Shown here: positions 35,642 through 44,135 of the stretch, piece after piece | Numbering within the stretch: position 1 is the stretch's first letter | Layout: each line of letters starts with the position of its first letter | Assembly: GCF_047303175.1 (NCBI RefSeq) | Contig: NZ_CP138945.1 | Length of the DNA stretch: 64,000 nucleotides | Strand: one strand, 5' to 3' | Source of the DNA: Prochlorococcus_E sp000760215 | GTDB taxonomy: Bacteria > Cyanobacteriota > Cyanobacteriia > PCC-6307 > Cyanobiaceae | Position numbers and translations under genes: made by a program | Notes under the pieces: generated by a model | Seen by the model: the letters and a program-made list of their open reading frames with translations, nothing else | Database searches by the model: none | Told to the model about the DNA's origin: nothing

Positions 35642-37573
35642 ATGCGTCTGAGCGAAGTTAGCCATCCTAACCAATTACATGGTTTGACAACAGCTCAACT
35701 TGAAGACATTGCTTGCCAAATTAGGGAAAGGCATCTTCAGGTTGTTTCAACAAGTGGTGGACATTTAGGCCCAGGGCTTGGTGTTGTTGAATTAACTCTT
35801 GCTCTCTATCAGACATTAGATCTTGATGTCGACAAGGTTTGTTGGGATGTAGGTCATCAGGCATATCCTCATAAATTAATTACAGGACGTTATTCAGATT
35901 TTGATTCATTAAGGCAACAAAATGGCGTGGCCGGTTATTTAAAACAGACAGAGAGTTCCTTTGACCATTTTGGAGCAGGGCATGCAAGCACTTCAATTTC
36001 AGCAGCTCTTGGAATGGCATTAGCAAGAGATCGACAAGGTAAGGACTTTAAATGTGTTGCAGTTATTGGAGATGGTGCTCTTACTGGAGGAATGGCTTTA
36101 GAGGCAATTAATCATGCTGGACATTTGCCCAATACGCCCTTTTTAGTAGTGCTTAATGATAATGACATGTCTATTTCTCCCCCAGTAGGGGCTCTATCTA
36201 CGCATTTAAATCGTATGAGACATAGTGCTCCTATTCAGTTTATTTCAGATAGCGTTAAAGAAGGAGTACAAAACATCCCATTCTTAGGTAAGGAGATACC
36301 CCAAGAGATTAAGTCATTAACTGGAAGTGTAAAAAGGCTTGCTGTACCAAAAGTTGGGGCTGTTTTTGAAGAATTAGGTTTTACCTATATGGGCCCTATT
36401 GATGGTCATGATATTTCTCAAATGACCAGAACATTTCAAGCAGCTCATAGAATTGGTGGACCAGTTCTAGTACATGTCGCCACTACTAAAGGGAAAGGCT
36501 ATCCATATGCAGAAGCAGATCAAGTTGGTTATCACGCACAATCTGCATTTGATTTAACTACAGGTAAATCCATCCCATCGAAGACCCCCAAGCCGCCTAG
36601 TTATAGCAAGGTGTTTGGTCAGACATTAGTCAAAATCTGTGAGCAAAACAGTAATGTTATGGGTATCACTGCAGCTATGGCTACAGGCACAGGTTTGGAT
36701 CTCCTTCAAAAAGCTATACCTGAACAATATGTTGATGTTGGCATTGCTGAGCAGCATGCAGTTACACTTGCGGCAGGTATGGCTTGTGAAGGATTAAAGC
36801 CAGTATGTGCTATTTATAGTACTTTTCTACAACGAGCATTCGATCAATTAATCCATGATGTAGGGATACAAAATTTACCTGTGACCTTTGTCCTTGATAG
36901 GGCTGGGATAGTAGGGGCTGATGGCCCTACGCATCAAGGTCAATATGACATAAGTTATTTCAGGTCTATACCTAATTTCACCGTTATGGCCCCAAAGGAT
37001 GAAGCAGAACTGCAGAGAATGCTAGTAACTTGTCTAGACCACGATGGCCCAACTGCTTTACGGATCCCTAGAGGTCCTGGAGAGGGTGTGACTCTTATGG
37101 AGGAAGGATGGGATCCTTTGAAAATAGGTAGAGGTGAAATCCTTGAAGAAGGCGATGATTTATTAATACTTGCTTATGGAGCAATGGTTGCTCCTGCAGT
37201 CAAAACGTCATTGATTTTAAAAAATGCTGGTGTTTCATCGACTGTTATAAATGCCAGGTTTTTAAGACCTTTAGATCAAGCCTTAATTCACCCATTAGCT
37301 AGAAGAATAGGAAAGGTTGTAACAATGGAAGAAGGTACTTTGCTTGGTGGTTTTGGTTCCGCCATTGTTGAATCATTTGCAGACCAAGATTTACATGTAT
37401 CTACATTGAGGATTGGCATCCCGGATAAGCTTGTTCATCATGCGAGCCCTCAACAAAGTAAGGAAGACTTAGGATTAACTCCAGATCAGATGAGTAAAAC
37501 TATTAGAAAACGTTTTGGTTGGGATAATTCAGATTCGCTATTTATTAGTAATTCAAGCTCTAAATCAATATAA
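35642..37573 (+). CDS. dxs: 1-deoxy-D-xylulose-5-phosphate synthase
   Basis: A 643-residue thiamine-diphosphate enzyme condensing pyruvate and glyceraldehyde-3-phosphate, the first step of the MEP isoprenoid pathway that supplies chlorophyll phytol, carotenoids and quinones. The N-terminal domain has STSGGHLGPGLGVVELTLAL, GHQAYPHKLITGR, and the ThDP motif GDGALTGGMALEA...NDNDMS. The pyrimidine domain has DVGIAEQHAVTLAAGMA and GPTHQG. Full length. It is followed by a striking AT-only hairpin. Confidence 0.98.
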   Translation: MRLSEVSHPNQLHGLTTAQLEDIACQIRERHLQVVSTSGGHLGPGLGVVELTLALYQTLDLDVDKVCWDVGHQAYPHKLITGRYSDFDSLRQQNGVAGYLKQTESSFDHFGAGHASTSISAALGMALARDRQGKDFKCVAVIGDGALTGGMALEAINHAGHLPNTPFLVVLNDNDMSISPPVGALSTHLNRMRHSAPIQFISDSVKEGVQNIPFLGKEIPQEIKSLTGSVKRLAVPKVGAVFEELGFTYMGPIDGHDISQMTRTFQAAHRIGGPVLVHVATTKGKGYPYAEADQVGYHAQSAFDLTTGKSIPSKTPKPPSYSKVFGQTLVKICEQNSNVMGITAAMATGTGLDLLQKAIPEQYVDVGIAEQHAVTLAAGMACEGLKPVCAIYSTFLQRAFDQLIHDVGIQNLPVTFVLDRAGIVGADGPTHQGQYDISYFRSIPNFTVMAPKDEAELQRMLVTCLDHDGPTALRIPRGPGEGVTLMEEGWDPLKIGRGEILEEGDDLLILAYGAMVAPAVKTSLILKNAGVSSTVINARFLRPLDQALIHPLARRIGKVVTMEEGTLLGGFGSAIVESFADQDLHVSTLRIGIPDKLVHHASPQQSKEDLGLTPDQMSKTIRKRFGWDNSDSLFISNSSSKSI

Positions 37574-37580
37574 ATAAATC

Positions 37581-37622
37581 CTATTAATATAACTAATTAC
37601 TCATAATTAGTTATATTAATAG
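37581..37622. terminator. Perfect 19-bp hairpin after dxs
   Basis: CTATTAATATAACTAATTA at 37581-37599 pairs without a mismatch with its complement at 37604-37622, around a CTCA loop. The stem has only two G-C pairs and no T-tract follows, so it is not a classical intrinsic terminator. Position between convergent dxs and psaK suggests a 3'-end role (bidirectional termination or protection from exonucleases). The remaining bases to 37738 are AT-rich with no gene seen. Confidence 0.5.
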
Positions 37623-37738
37623 AAATAGATATCTTAGTATAAGTACTTTATATACTAACTAAATCTACTAAGTTATTTGCTCAATAACTACGGCTAAAAT
37701 ATTTTTTTATTTTATTGAATAATCCTAATACTCTTTGA

Positions 37739-37999
37739 TTAAAGAACACCTCTTGCTGCTAAACCTAAAATTGAACCAATTCCAAGAATGTGACCTAAGC
37801 AATTAGCTGCAACAACAGATGCATGACTCATTCCGCCAAAGAATTTAGAGTTGGGTATTTCAAACCCTTCGTTTGGCTTTGCAATGTTAGCTCTAGCTAT
37901 GGCATAAGCAAGAACATTGCACAAAATCATTACTACAGCACACTTGGGTGACCAATGAAATGTAACTGGAGCAGCAGAAGCCAATAGCGTTGTAATCAT
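37739..37999 (-). CDS. psaK: Photosystem I subunit PsaK
   Basis: An 86-residue PSI subunit with two membrane helices, which stabilises the outer antenna edge of the complex. It reads MITTLLASAAPVTFHWSPKC, AVVMILCNVLAYAIARANI, then GGMSHASVVAANCLGHILGI, and ends LGLAARGVL. The ATG at 37999 is chosen because MITTLLASAAP matches the family start; a longer frame from 38104 would overlap DUF3593. It lies 76 bases after that gene on the same strand. Confidence 0.94.
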   Translation of the reverse strand: MITTLLASAAPVTFHWSPKCAVVMILCNVLAYAIARANIAKPNEGFEIPNSKFFGGMSHASVVAANCLGHILGIGSILGLAARGVL

Positions 38000-38075
38000 T
38001 AACACATTAGATGCGACTTTATTATTCTCCTTGATAAAGCACATTTGACCACAATAATTGCTCACCTCGTAAAAG

Positions 38076-38396
38076 TTATTCACTTGTTTTCTTAAGCAAT
38101 CCAAGGAAACCGAAAACTACTAAGGCGTCACTAACTGCTAAAAATGCTTCTGCTGACCCATGTAAAGGATCTATATCAGTTAGCTCTAGGCCATATTTCA
38201 CTTGTGCAAATATTGAAAAAGCTATTGTCACGCCAACAAAAATTAGAGTAAATCTAAATCCCAATAAAGCAATTTTTGGAATAGAGCTAGCTTTTTGGGC
38301 CCAATATAGAAAAATCAGGTAAGGGAAGAGCGATATAACAAATAATGGTCCTGGGTCTAGTGTCCCTAGGAGTAAGAAAAAATCCTTCATTGTCAT
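38076..38396 (-). CDS. DUF3593 family membrane protein
   Basis: A 106-residue protein with three predicted membrane helices, of the cyanobacterial/plant DUF3593 family: LGTLDPGPLFVISLFPYLIFLYW, LLGFRFTLIFVGVTIAFSIFA, and DPLHGSAEAFLAVSDALVVFGFL. The ATG at 38396 overlaps the TGA of the DUF2499 gene (ATGA), a strong sign of translational coupling, so I reject the longer frame. The two families commonly occur together, and a role in photosynthetic membrane assembly is an inference supported by the adjacent psaK. Confidence 0.88.
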   Translation of the reverse strand: MTMKDFFLLLGTLDPGPLFVISLFPYLIFLYWAQKASSIPKIALLGFRFTLIFVGVTIAFSIFAQVKYGLELTDIDPLHGSAEAFLAVSDALVVFGFLGLLKKTSE

Positions 38397-38701
38397 TCTA
38401 TAGCTTCCCTTTCTATTGAAACGATTTTCCAGGCGGCTATTGCTAAGCAACAATTACCTATAAAAGTAAGAAGAGCTTGTATGTATACCAGTCCATATAA
38501 AGTTGTTGAATTATCATATACATGCCATGTTATTGCTGCCATGGCACTTGCCAGATTAGGAAGCATTGCAAAAGCTAACCAAATAAGATTCCTATAAATC
38601 TTTTCTCGTGCGGAAATTTGAGCAATTAAAATTATAGCCAATATCCATTCTATAAGAGTAAGGATATGTATAAACCATGTAGGGGTTGAAAGAGAATGCA
38701 C
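38393..38701 (-). CDS. DUF2499 family membrane protein
   Basis: A 102-residue protein with three predicted helices and a GTG start (MHSLSTPTWFIHILTLIEWI). The family core is AFAMLPNLASAMAAITWHVYDN, then YIQALLTFIGNCCLAIAAW, matching DUF2499 of cyanobacteria and chloroplast-bearing eukaryotes. Its stop overlaps the DUF3593 start by one base pattern (ATGA). It begins 3 bases after the PrxQ stop, so prxQ, DUF2499, DUF3593 and psaK may be one unit. Function unknown. Confidence 0.88.
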   Translation of the reverse strand: MHSLSTPTWFIHILTLIEWILAIILIAQISAREKIYRNLIWLAFAMLPNLASAMAAITWHVYDNSTTLYGLVYIQALLTFIGNCCLAIAAWKIVSIEREAIE

Positions 38702-38704
38702 TGA

Positions 38705-39256
38705 TTAAATTTCTCTTTGCTTTAGTAGTTCATTCAATACTTCTTTTGGATGTTTGCTTGCATTTACATTTTGCCAACTATATTTGATTATTCCATTTGG
38801 ATCTATTAAAAAAGTATTTCTTTTAGAATAAGAATCTTGCCATGAGGAATATTTCTTACTTACTATGCCATCTGTGTCTGATAGTAGCGTTAGATGAAGA
38901 TTCTGATCATCACAGAAGCTTATGTGACTTTCCATTGAATTGTTACTGATCCCTACTATCAAGGCATTCTGGTTGTCAAATTTATTACTTAATTCCTCAA
39001 ATTTTTTGGCTTCTATAGTACAACCTGGAGTTGAATCTTGTGGGTAGAAGTATAATACTATCCATTTGCCTTTAAAATCTGTTAATGACCAATTGAATTT
39101 ACCCTTATCTATATTATTGTAGCCTTGTAAATTAAAAACTGGTGCTACCTTATTTATATTTAGAATATCTTGGGTAGAAGCCAACATAGCTTGAGGGGTA
39201 AGTACTAGTATTATGGCTATTATTGTTACTATAAATCTTTGCAATATATATATCAT
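38705..39256 (-). CDS. prxQ: Peroxiredoxin Q/BCP, exported
   Basis: A 183-residue thiol peroxidase. The N-terminus (MIYILQRFIVTIIAIILVLT, then PQAMLA) is a signal peptide with cleavage after about residue 26, so the enzyme acts in the periplasm or thylakoid lumen. The peroxidatic Cys79 sits in DSTPGCTIEAKKF. The resolving cysteine found five residues later in many PrxQ proteins is absent. Cys115 in SFCDDQN is 36 residues away, the same spacing as the alternative (helix alpha-3) resolving cysteine in Xylella PrxQ. The C-terminus with KRNTFLIDPNG is intact. It lies upstream of the DUF2499-DUF3593-psaK genes. Confidence 0.9.
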   Translation of the reverse strand: MIYILQRFIVTIIAIILVLTPQAMLASTQDILNINKVAPVFNLQGYNNIDKGKFNWSLTDFKGKWIVLYFYPQDSTPGCTIEAKKFEELSNKFDNQNALIVGISNNSMESHISFCDDQNLHLTLLSDTDGIVSKKYSSWQDSYSKRNTFLIDPNGIIKYSWQNVNASKHPKEVLNELLKQREI

Positions 39257-39296
39257 TCTTAAATAAGCTTTAAATTAATAAATAGATATTTACTAA

Positions 39297-39533
39297 TTAT
39301 AGCTTATTTAAATCTATTCCTTGCGACTTAGCATAAGAATCTAAGCCTTTCTTTTGGATAGATTTTAAAGTGCGAGTGGATATACGAAGATTTAACCATT
39401 TTTTGCCCTCTTCCCACCAGAGGCGTCGTTTCTGAAGATTTGCCTGTTGTAATTTTTTGGTACGTATGTGGGAGTGGCTAACGGCCATGCCATTATTAGC
39501 TTTTGTTCCAGATAGTTCGCAGACTCTAGACAT
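39297..39533 (-). CDS. rpmB: 50S ribosomal protein L28
   Basis: A 78-residue ribosomal protein: MSRVCELSGTKANNGMAVSH, with the RTKKLQQANLQKRRLWW and RISTRTLKSIQKKGLDSYAK blocks. Length is normal. It lies 56 bases after htpG on the same strand. Confidence 0.97.
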   Translation of the reverse strand: MSRVCELSGTKANNGMAVSHSHIRTKKLQQANLQKRRLWWEEGKKWLNLRISTRTLKSIQKKGLDSYAKSQGIDLNKL

Positions 39534-39589
39534 TGCTGGGTTTTATAAATCTAAAGTGGATTATCTTAATAATATCAAACTGTGTTTCT

Positions 39590-41500
39590 CTAAACTATTT
39601 TTGAGATTAATTTCCCCATAAGATCAGCACTCCTTTTTTGAAAGCCTGACATCTTGCTTGGATCTAACCCACCTATGCTTAAACAGGCCATCTCATAAAG
39701 ATGAATCGAGATTTCTTTTATAAGGTTTTGATTTTGAGAGTTTCCATCAGTCCCAATAATGATTGAACTTGCTTTAAGCTTTTCTAAGCCTTTGATCATG
39801 GGATGGCATTTGTTAATTAAAAGAACATGACTGTCAGGCAGCCCAGGTAGCTTTTGTTCCATTAGTGCGCCCATATCAGTTATCCGTCTAAGTTGCTCTG
39901 GTAAAAGAATCATTGCTGGAACATCACTATTGGTTTTTAATTCTTTAATCTGAACTGTAACTTTTGTATTTTCTAAAGATTTTTCTATCATTTCTTTTAG
40001 AGCTTCTGTTTTGTTTTCTCCTTCCAAATTAGTTATCTCAGGATTTTTGTCTTTTTCTTGGTCTTCTATTTCTGAATCAACTCTCTGAAATAACACTTTT
40101 TCTTTTTTAGACTCTATCCAGGGTATAAATTGAGAATCTATAACAGTGTCAGCTAATAACACTTCAAAACCTTGCGATTTCCATAAAGCTAGAGGATTGG
40201 CTTGTGCTATTTCATCCGTGCAATATAGTATTTTGATGTCTTCAGAATTTTCTTCTTTACTTACTCTTTCTATGTAATCTTTTATAGAAGTATAGTATTT
40301 ATTATCATTTGATATTATAGAATCATCCTCAGAAAAACTATTTTCTCTAGTTGTTCTGTAGATAATTAAGTCGTCTACTTGCTCGCCAAATTTCTCATCC
40401 TCCATCGCTCCAATCTTAATAAATGGTGCAATTGAATCCCATGCATTTGCATAAAATTTTGCTTCATCTTCCTTAAGATTTTTTAGCTTTGAGGCGATTT
40501 TCTTTGAAATAAAATTACCTATAGATCTTACTTTCCTGTTTGACTGTAAAGCACTTCTGCTTACGTTTAGAGGTATGTCAGTTGAATCTAATACTCCTCT
40601 TAGGGGTAATAGATACCTTGGAACAACTTCTTTAATTGAATCACTAACAAATACTTGATTGCTATACAATTTAATTTCACCAGTTTCCCAATCGGCTCTG
40701 CCACTTATTTTTGGAAAATATAATATACCTTGCAGATTATAAGGATAATCTGTATTTAAATGAACCCAAAAAAGAGGGTCACCTTGAAAGGGATATAAAT
40801 AATTATAGAAATCAATATAATCTTTATCTTCCATTTCATTTGAATTTTTTCGCCATGGGGCAACTCTCTTATTTATAGACTCGCCAGATAGGTATATATC
40901 TATAGGCATAAAATCACAGTATTTTCTGACTAAATTTTTTATTCTTTCTGGTTCTATATATTCCATTTCTTCTTCCATTAAATATAAAATTATATCTGTT
41001 CCAATATCTTCCCTTTCTGTTTTCTCTAGGCTAAACTTAGGAGAGCCATCACATTTCCACTTTACGGAAGTAGAATCTTTAACTGCCGATTTAGTAATAA
41101 TCTCAACATTCTCAGCTACCATAAAACTCGAGTAAAAACCTAAACCAAAATGACCTATTATGCCTTCTTCAGATTGTTCGTATTTTTTTAGGAATTCTTC
41201 TGCACTTGAAAATGCGACTTGATTAATATACTTCTTGACTTCATCAGAAGTCATACCAATTCCATTATCAGAAAATCTAATAGATTTCTGCTCTTTATCA
41301 ATAGTTATATCTATTCTTCCTTCATCTGATGACTCACAGTCTCCAGCTAGAGAAGCCATTCTTCTTTTACTTATTGCATCTACTGCATTGCTGATAAGTT
41401 CTCTTAGAAATATTTCATGATCTGAATAAACTGCTTTTTTTATAATAGGGAATATATTTTCAGTATGTATCTGAATCTGTCCTTCTTCGATTACTGCCAT
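39590..41500 (-). CDS. htpG: Chaperone HtpG (Hsp90)
   Basis: A 636-residue Hsp90. The N-terminal ATPase domain has the GHKL motifs ELISNAVDAI, DNGIGMT, and GHFGLGFYSSFMV. The middle domain contains YLLPLRGVLDSTDIPLNVSR with the catalytic arginine loop. The C-terminal dimerisation part is complete, ending near RRITDMGALMEQ and a short tail without the eukaryotic MEEVD. In cyanobacteria HtpG supports heat, oxidative and light stress tolerance. It follows the ferredoxin gene on the same strand after 80 bases. Confidence 0.97.
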   Translation of the reverse strand: MAVIEEGQIQIHTENIFPIIKKAVYSDHEIFLRELISNAVDAISKRRMASLAGDCESSDEGRIDITIDKEQKSIRFSDNGIGMTSDEVKKYINQVAFSSAEEFLKKYEQSEEGIIGHFGLGFYSSFMVAENVEIITKSAVKDSTSVKWKCDGSPKFSLEKTEREDIGTDIILYLMEEEMEYIEPERIKNLVRKYCDFMPIDIYLSGESINKRVAPWRKNSNEMEDKDYIDFYNYLYPFQGDPLFWVHLNTDYPYNLQGILYFPKISGRADWETGEIKLYSNQVFVSDSIKEVVPRYLLPLRGVLDSTDIPLNVSRSALQSNRKVRSIGNFISKKIASKLKNLKEDEAKFYANAWDSIAPFIKIGAMEDEKFGEQVDDLIIYRTTRENSFSEDDSIISNDNKYYTSIKDYIERVSKEENSEDIKILYCTDEIAQANPLALWKSQGFEVLLADTVIDSQFIPWIESKKEKVLFQRVDSEIEDQEKDKNPEITNLEGENKTEALKEMIEKSLENTKVTVQIKELKTNSDVPAMILLPEQLRRITDMGALMEQKLPGLPDSHVLLINKCHPMIKGLEKLKASSIIIGTDGNSQNQNLIKEISIHLYEMACLSIGGLDPSKMSGFQKRSADLMGKLISKIV

Positions 41501-41580
41501 GGTCTTAAAATTTAGATTGGTATTGCTTATTTCATTTTAATTAGCATATTAAACTTAGCTGGGGTATTCACCGAACAATT

Positions 41581-41808
41581 TTATTTATACGTTTTTTGCT
41601 CGTTAGCTCTTTCTTCAGGTATTACCGCACCTTGTATTGGACAAACTGCTAAGCAAACCCCACAGTCAATGCATTTGGAGAATTCAATAAAATAAAAATT
41701 TGTACCTTTTTGATTCTTTCCATCCCTTTGCTTAATGCAATCCACAGGACATGCTTCAACACAAAGTGCTATACCTTCGCATAAATCACTTTTTATAGAA
41801 TGCGGCAT
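41581..41808 (-). CDS. 2[4Fe-4S] ferredoxin-type protein
   Basis: About 75 residues from the ATG at 41808 (MPHSIKSDLCEGIALCVEACP). Two cysteine clusters, CEGIALCVEACPVDC and CIDCGVCLAVCP, bind two [4Fe-4S] centres. The spacer holds NFYFIEFSK as in cyanobacterial PsaC-like/bacterial-type ferredoxins. The electron partner is not known. A frame opening at 41829 would overlap hisZ by 17 bases; the 41808 start is preferred as it matches the family opening. Co-transcription with hisZ is likely. Confidence 0.92.
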   Translation of the reverse strand: MPHSIKSDLCEGIALCVEACPVDCIKQRDGKNQKGTNFYFIEFSKCIDCGVCLAVCPIQGAVIPEERANEQKTYK

Positions 41809-41812
41809 TTGA

Positions 41813-42988
41813 TTATGATATCCATTCAACTCTATCGAAGCTTCTTTTGATCGATATTTCTTTTGCTAATGATTTAGTTTCACATGGATTTAGTTCAACC
41901 ATGGCAATAACTCCTTTATCATGTAATTGAGATTGAAGTATAAGTGCATCTTGATATAGTTTATTATCATTATATGCTATAAGAACCTTTTCCTGTCTAT
42001 CTTTTATACTACTTATTTCTTCTTGCATCTCACGAATATTGTCTATTGAGAATGAAAAGCCAGCACCTGTTTCTTCTTTATTAGTTTCACTAAATATGTT
42101 TATTAATTCATCATATCTGCCTCCTCTTGCTATAATTTTTGGGCAATAATTATATTTGCAAGTTAGCTCAAAAATTAATCCTGTATATAAATCAAAATGA
42201 GATAAATAAGTTGGATCTAGTTGAATTTTAACGCCATGAGTAGAAGCAATTGGTTCTATTATATTAAAAAGACGTTTAAGTTCATTAAATATATTGTTTC
42301 GTCCATATATTGATTCTAAACTATCCAAAACATTTTTAGGATTTCCTCGGATTTTAAGTACTTCTTTTAACTTTTGTTTTACATCGCTATCTGTTATATG
42401 ATTTTCTATATTAATGAGATCAAAATTTGACAAGAAATTTTCAATATTTTTAGTGACTTTACCATTTAAGTCTTTAAGAATTAAATTGAATAATGATTTA
42501 TGCCCTATTAAAAGTATTGGATTGTCTAAATCTCGTATCTTTAATATGTTTAAAGCCTCTAGAAGCAAATAGAGAAGTTCAACTTCTGCATTAACACCTG
42601 ATATGCCTATTAGTTCTACTCCACTTTGGAGTTGTTCTTCCACTAAATATTTACCATCACAGTCTTCATTGCTTTTGAAAACTGTACCGGTCGCCCAAAG
42701 TCTTAGTGGACGTTGTTTGTTAGCAAGTCTGGTAGTAGCTGCTCTGGCTATAGAGGCTGTCATTTCTGGTCTTAAACCAAGTGGTTCATCTGCAACAATC
42801 TTGACAATCTCTTTGTCTGATATGGCCCCTCCAGCAATTAATGTTTCTAATCTTTCTACATTTGGTGGGGACACTTCTTCGTATCCCCATTGTTTGTACA
42901 AATGGGATAATTTTGATGTTAATTCTTGATTCCTTTGAACCTGTTTAGGGTTAAGGTCTTTACTCCCAAAGGCAGCTTGTATTGGCAT
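41813..42988 (-). CDS. hisZ: ATP phosphoribosyltransferase regulatory subunit
   Basis: A 391-residue HisRS-like protein lacking aminoacylation activity, which activates the short HisG in the first step of histidine synthesis. Features: ELTSKLSHLYKQWGYEEVSPP, the class II motif 2 region LRPEMTASIARAATTRL with RPLRLWATGTVFK, and the HisRS-like ARGGRYDELI. The C-terminal part is more divergent, as expected of HisZ versus HisS. It lies 44 bases after the inositol monophosphatase gene. Confidence 0.9.
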   Translation of the reverse strand: MPIQAAFGSKDLNPKQVQRNQELTSKLSHLYKQWGYEEVSPPNVERLETLIAGGAISDKEIVKIVADEPLGLRPEMTASIARAATTRLANKQRPLRLWATGTVFKSNEDCDGKYLVEEQLQSGVELIGISGVNAEVELLYLLLEALNILKIRDLDNPILLIGHKSLFNLILKDLNGKVTKNIENFLSNFDLINIENHITDSDVKQKLKEVLKIRGNPKNVLDSLESIYGRNNIFNELKRLFNIIEPIASTHGVKIQLDPTYLSHFDLYTGLIFELTCKYNYCPKIIARGGRYDELINIFSETNKEETGAGFSFSIDNIREMQEEISSIKDRQEKVLIAYNDNKLYQDALILQSQLHDKGVIAMVELNPCETKSLAKEISIKRSFDRVEWIS

Positions 42989-43032
42989 TGCTAATTTGAT
43001 TATGTAAGTGGTTGATGACTCATGTTTGTTGA

Positions 43033-43896
43033 TTATCCTCCAAAAGACTTTGCCTCCAGAGGTTTAACTTTACTTAGTTCAAATACAAGCTCTTGTTGAA
43101 TATATGGGTTGCAGGCAAGAATCCTACCTGTTTTCAGATTGAATGTACTATTTTTATAGTCACTAACAATTCCTCCTGCCAGTTCAACAATTGGTACTCC
43201 AGCGGCAATGTCCCATGGGGACAAGCCTCGTTCCCAATAGCCATCTAATCTTCCCGCAGCAATAAATGCTAGGTCCAGTGCTGCTGATCCACCTCTTCTA
43301 ACACCATGGGATTTATTTGTTAACCAACAAAACTCTGCATAGTTATTATCTGGTGTAGTTTTTCTGTCGTAAGCAAAGCCAGTCACTAGTAGAGATTCGT
43401 TTAGTGTTTTGACTGATGAAACTGAAAGACTTTCATTATTACAAAAGGAACCAAGTCCTGGGCAAGCCCAGTAAGTCTCATTGAAAAATGGAATTCTAAT
43501 AGACCCAAGTAAAGGCCTTCCTTTCCATGCTAGTCCTATAGAACATGCAAAGAATGGGTATCCATGTGCATAATTCGTTGTACCGTCTAATGGATCTATG
43601 TACCATATATAATCAGTATTAGGACCAGAAATCCCTGATTCTTCCGCAAATATGCCAATTTCAGGTGTTTCACTATTTAGGAATGAAATCACTTCCTTTT
43701 CAGCTTCAATATCTGCATTCGTTACTAGATCACCTTGAACACTCTTGCTATTAATCGAATCAATTTTTCGATAATATTTCATTAATATCCCCCCGCCAAT
43801 TTCACTAGCCTTACGCGATACTAGGGAGAGTCGGTCTAATTCTCTTTTTGTTAAGCAAGAATCACTTGCAACTTGTTCGCAAATACGTTTATTCAT
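43033..43896 (-). CDS. suhB: Inositol monophosphatase family protein
   Basis: A 287-residue metal-dependent phosphatase. Metal and catalytic blocks are GDLVTNADIEAEKEV, the acidic IFAEESG, and YIDPLDGTTNYAHGYPFFACS, with the second signature WDIAAGVPIVELAGGIV. Substrates in the family include inositol-1-phosphate, histidinol-phosphate and fructose-1,6-bisphosphate. The adjacent hisZ makes histidinol-phosphate phosphatase (HisN-type) activity a reasonable guess that the sequence alone does not prove. Confidence 0.88.
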   Translation of the reverse strand: MNKRICEQVASDSCLTKRELDRLSLVSRKASEIGGGILMKYYRKIDSINSKSVQGDLVTNADIEAEKEVISFLNSETPEIGIFAEESGISGPNTDYIWYIDPLDGTTNYAHGYPFFACSIGLAWKGRPLLGSIRIPFFNETYWACPGLGSFCNNESLSVSSVKTLNESLLVTGFAYDRKTTPDNNYAEFCWLTNKSHGVRRGGSAALDLAFIAAGRLDGYWERGLSPWDIAAGVPIVELAGGIVSDYKNSTFNLKTGRILACNPYIQQELVFELSKVKPLEAKSFGG

Positions 43897-43989
43897 TAGG
43901 TAATACCTGTTAATTAGTTTGTATTCAAATATTTAATATTATTGATCTCTTAGTTCCTGCTAGATTTATTAAGTTCATAAAGAACATCA

Positions 43990-44076
43990 GGAGAGGTGGC
44001 CGAGCGGTCGAAGGCGCAGCACTGGAAATGCTGTATAGGGGCAACTCTATCGAGGGTTCGAATCCCTCCCTCTCCG
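43990..44076 (+). tRNA. trnS: tRNA-Ser (GGA)
   Basis: An 87-base class II tRNA. GGAGAGG pairs fully with CCTCTCC, and the discriminator is G, the serine identity base. The anticodon loop reads CTGGAAA, giving anticodon GGA. The long variable arm (TATAGGGGCAACTCTATC region) is typical of serine. The T-loop is GGTTCGAATC. No CCA is encoded. Confidence 0.96.
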
Positions 44077-44135
44077 TATTAAAACATGAGAATAATCTTG
44101 TCATATTTTTCTAATAGATATTATTTAATTGCATA

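Noticed and set aside
37739..38104. 121-residue version of PsaK
   Set aside because: The first 35 residues are not PsaK-like and overlap the DUF3593 gene; the internal ATG at 37999 gives the family start.
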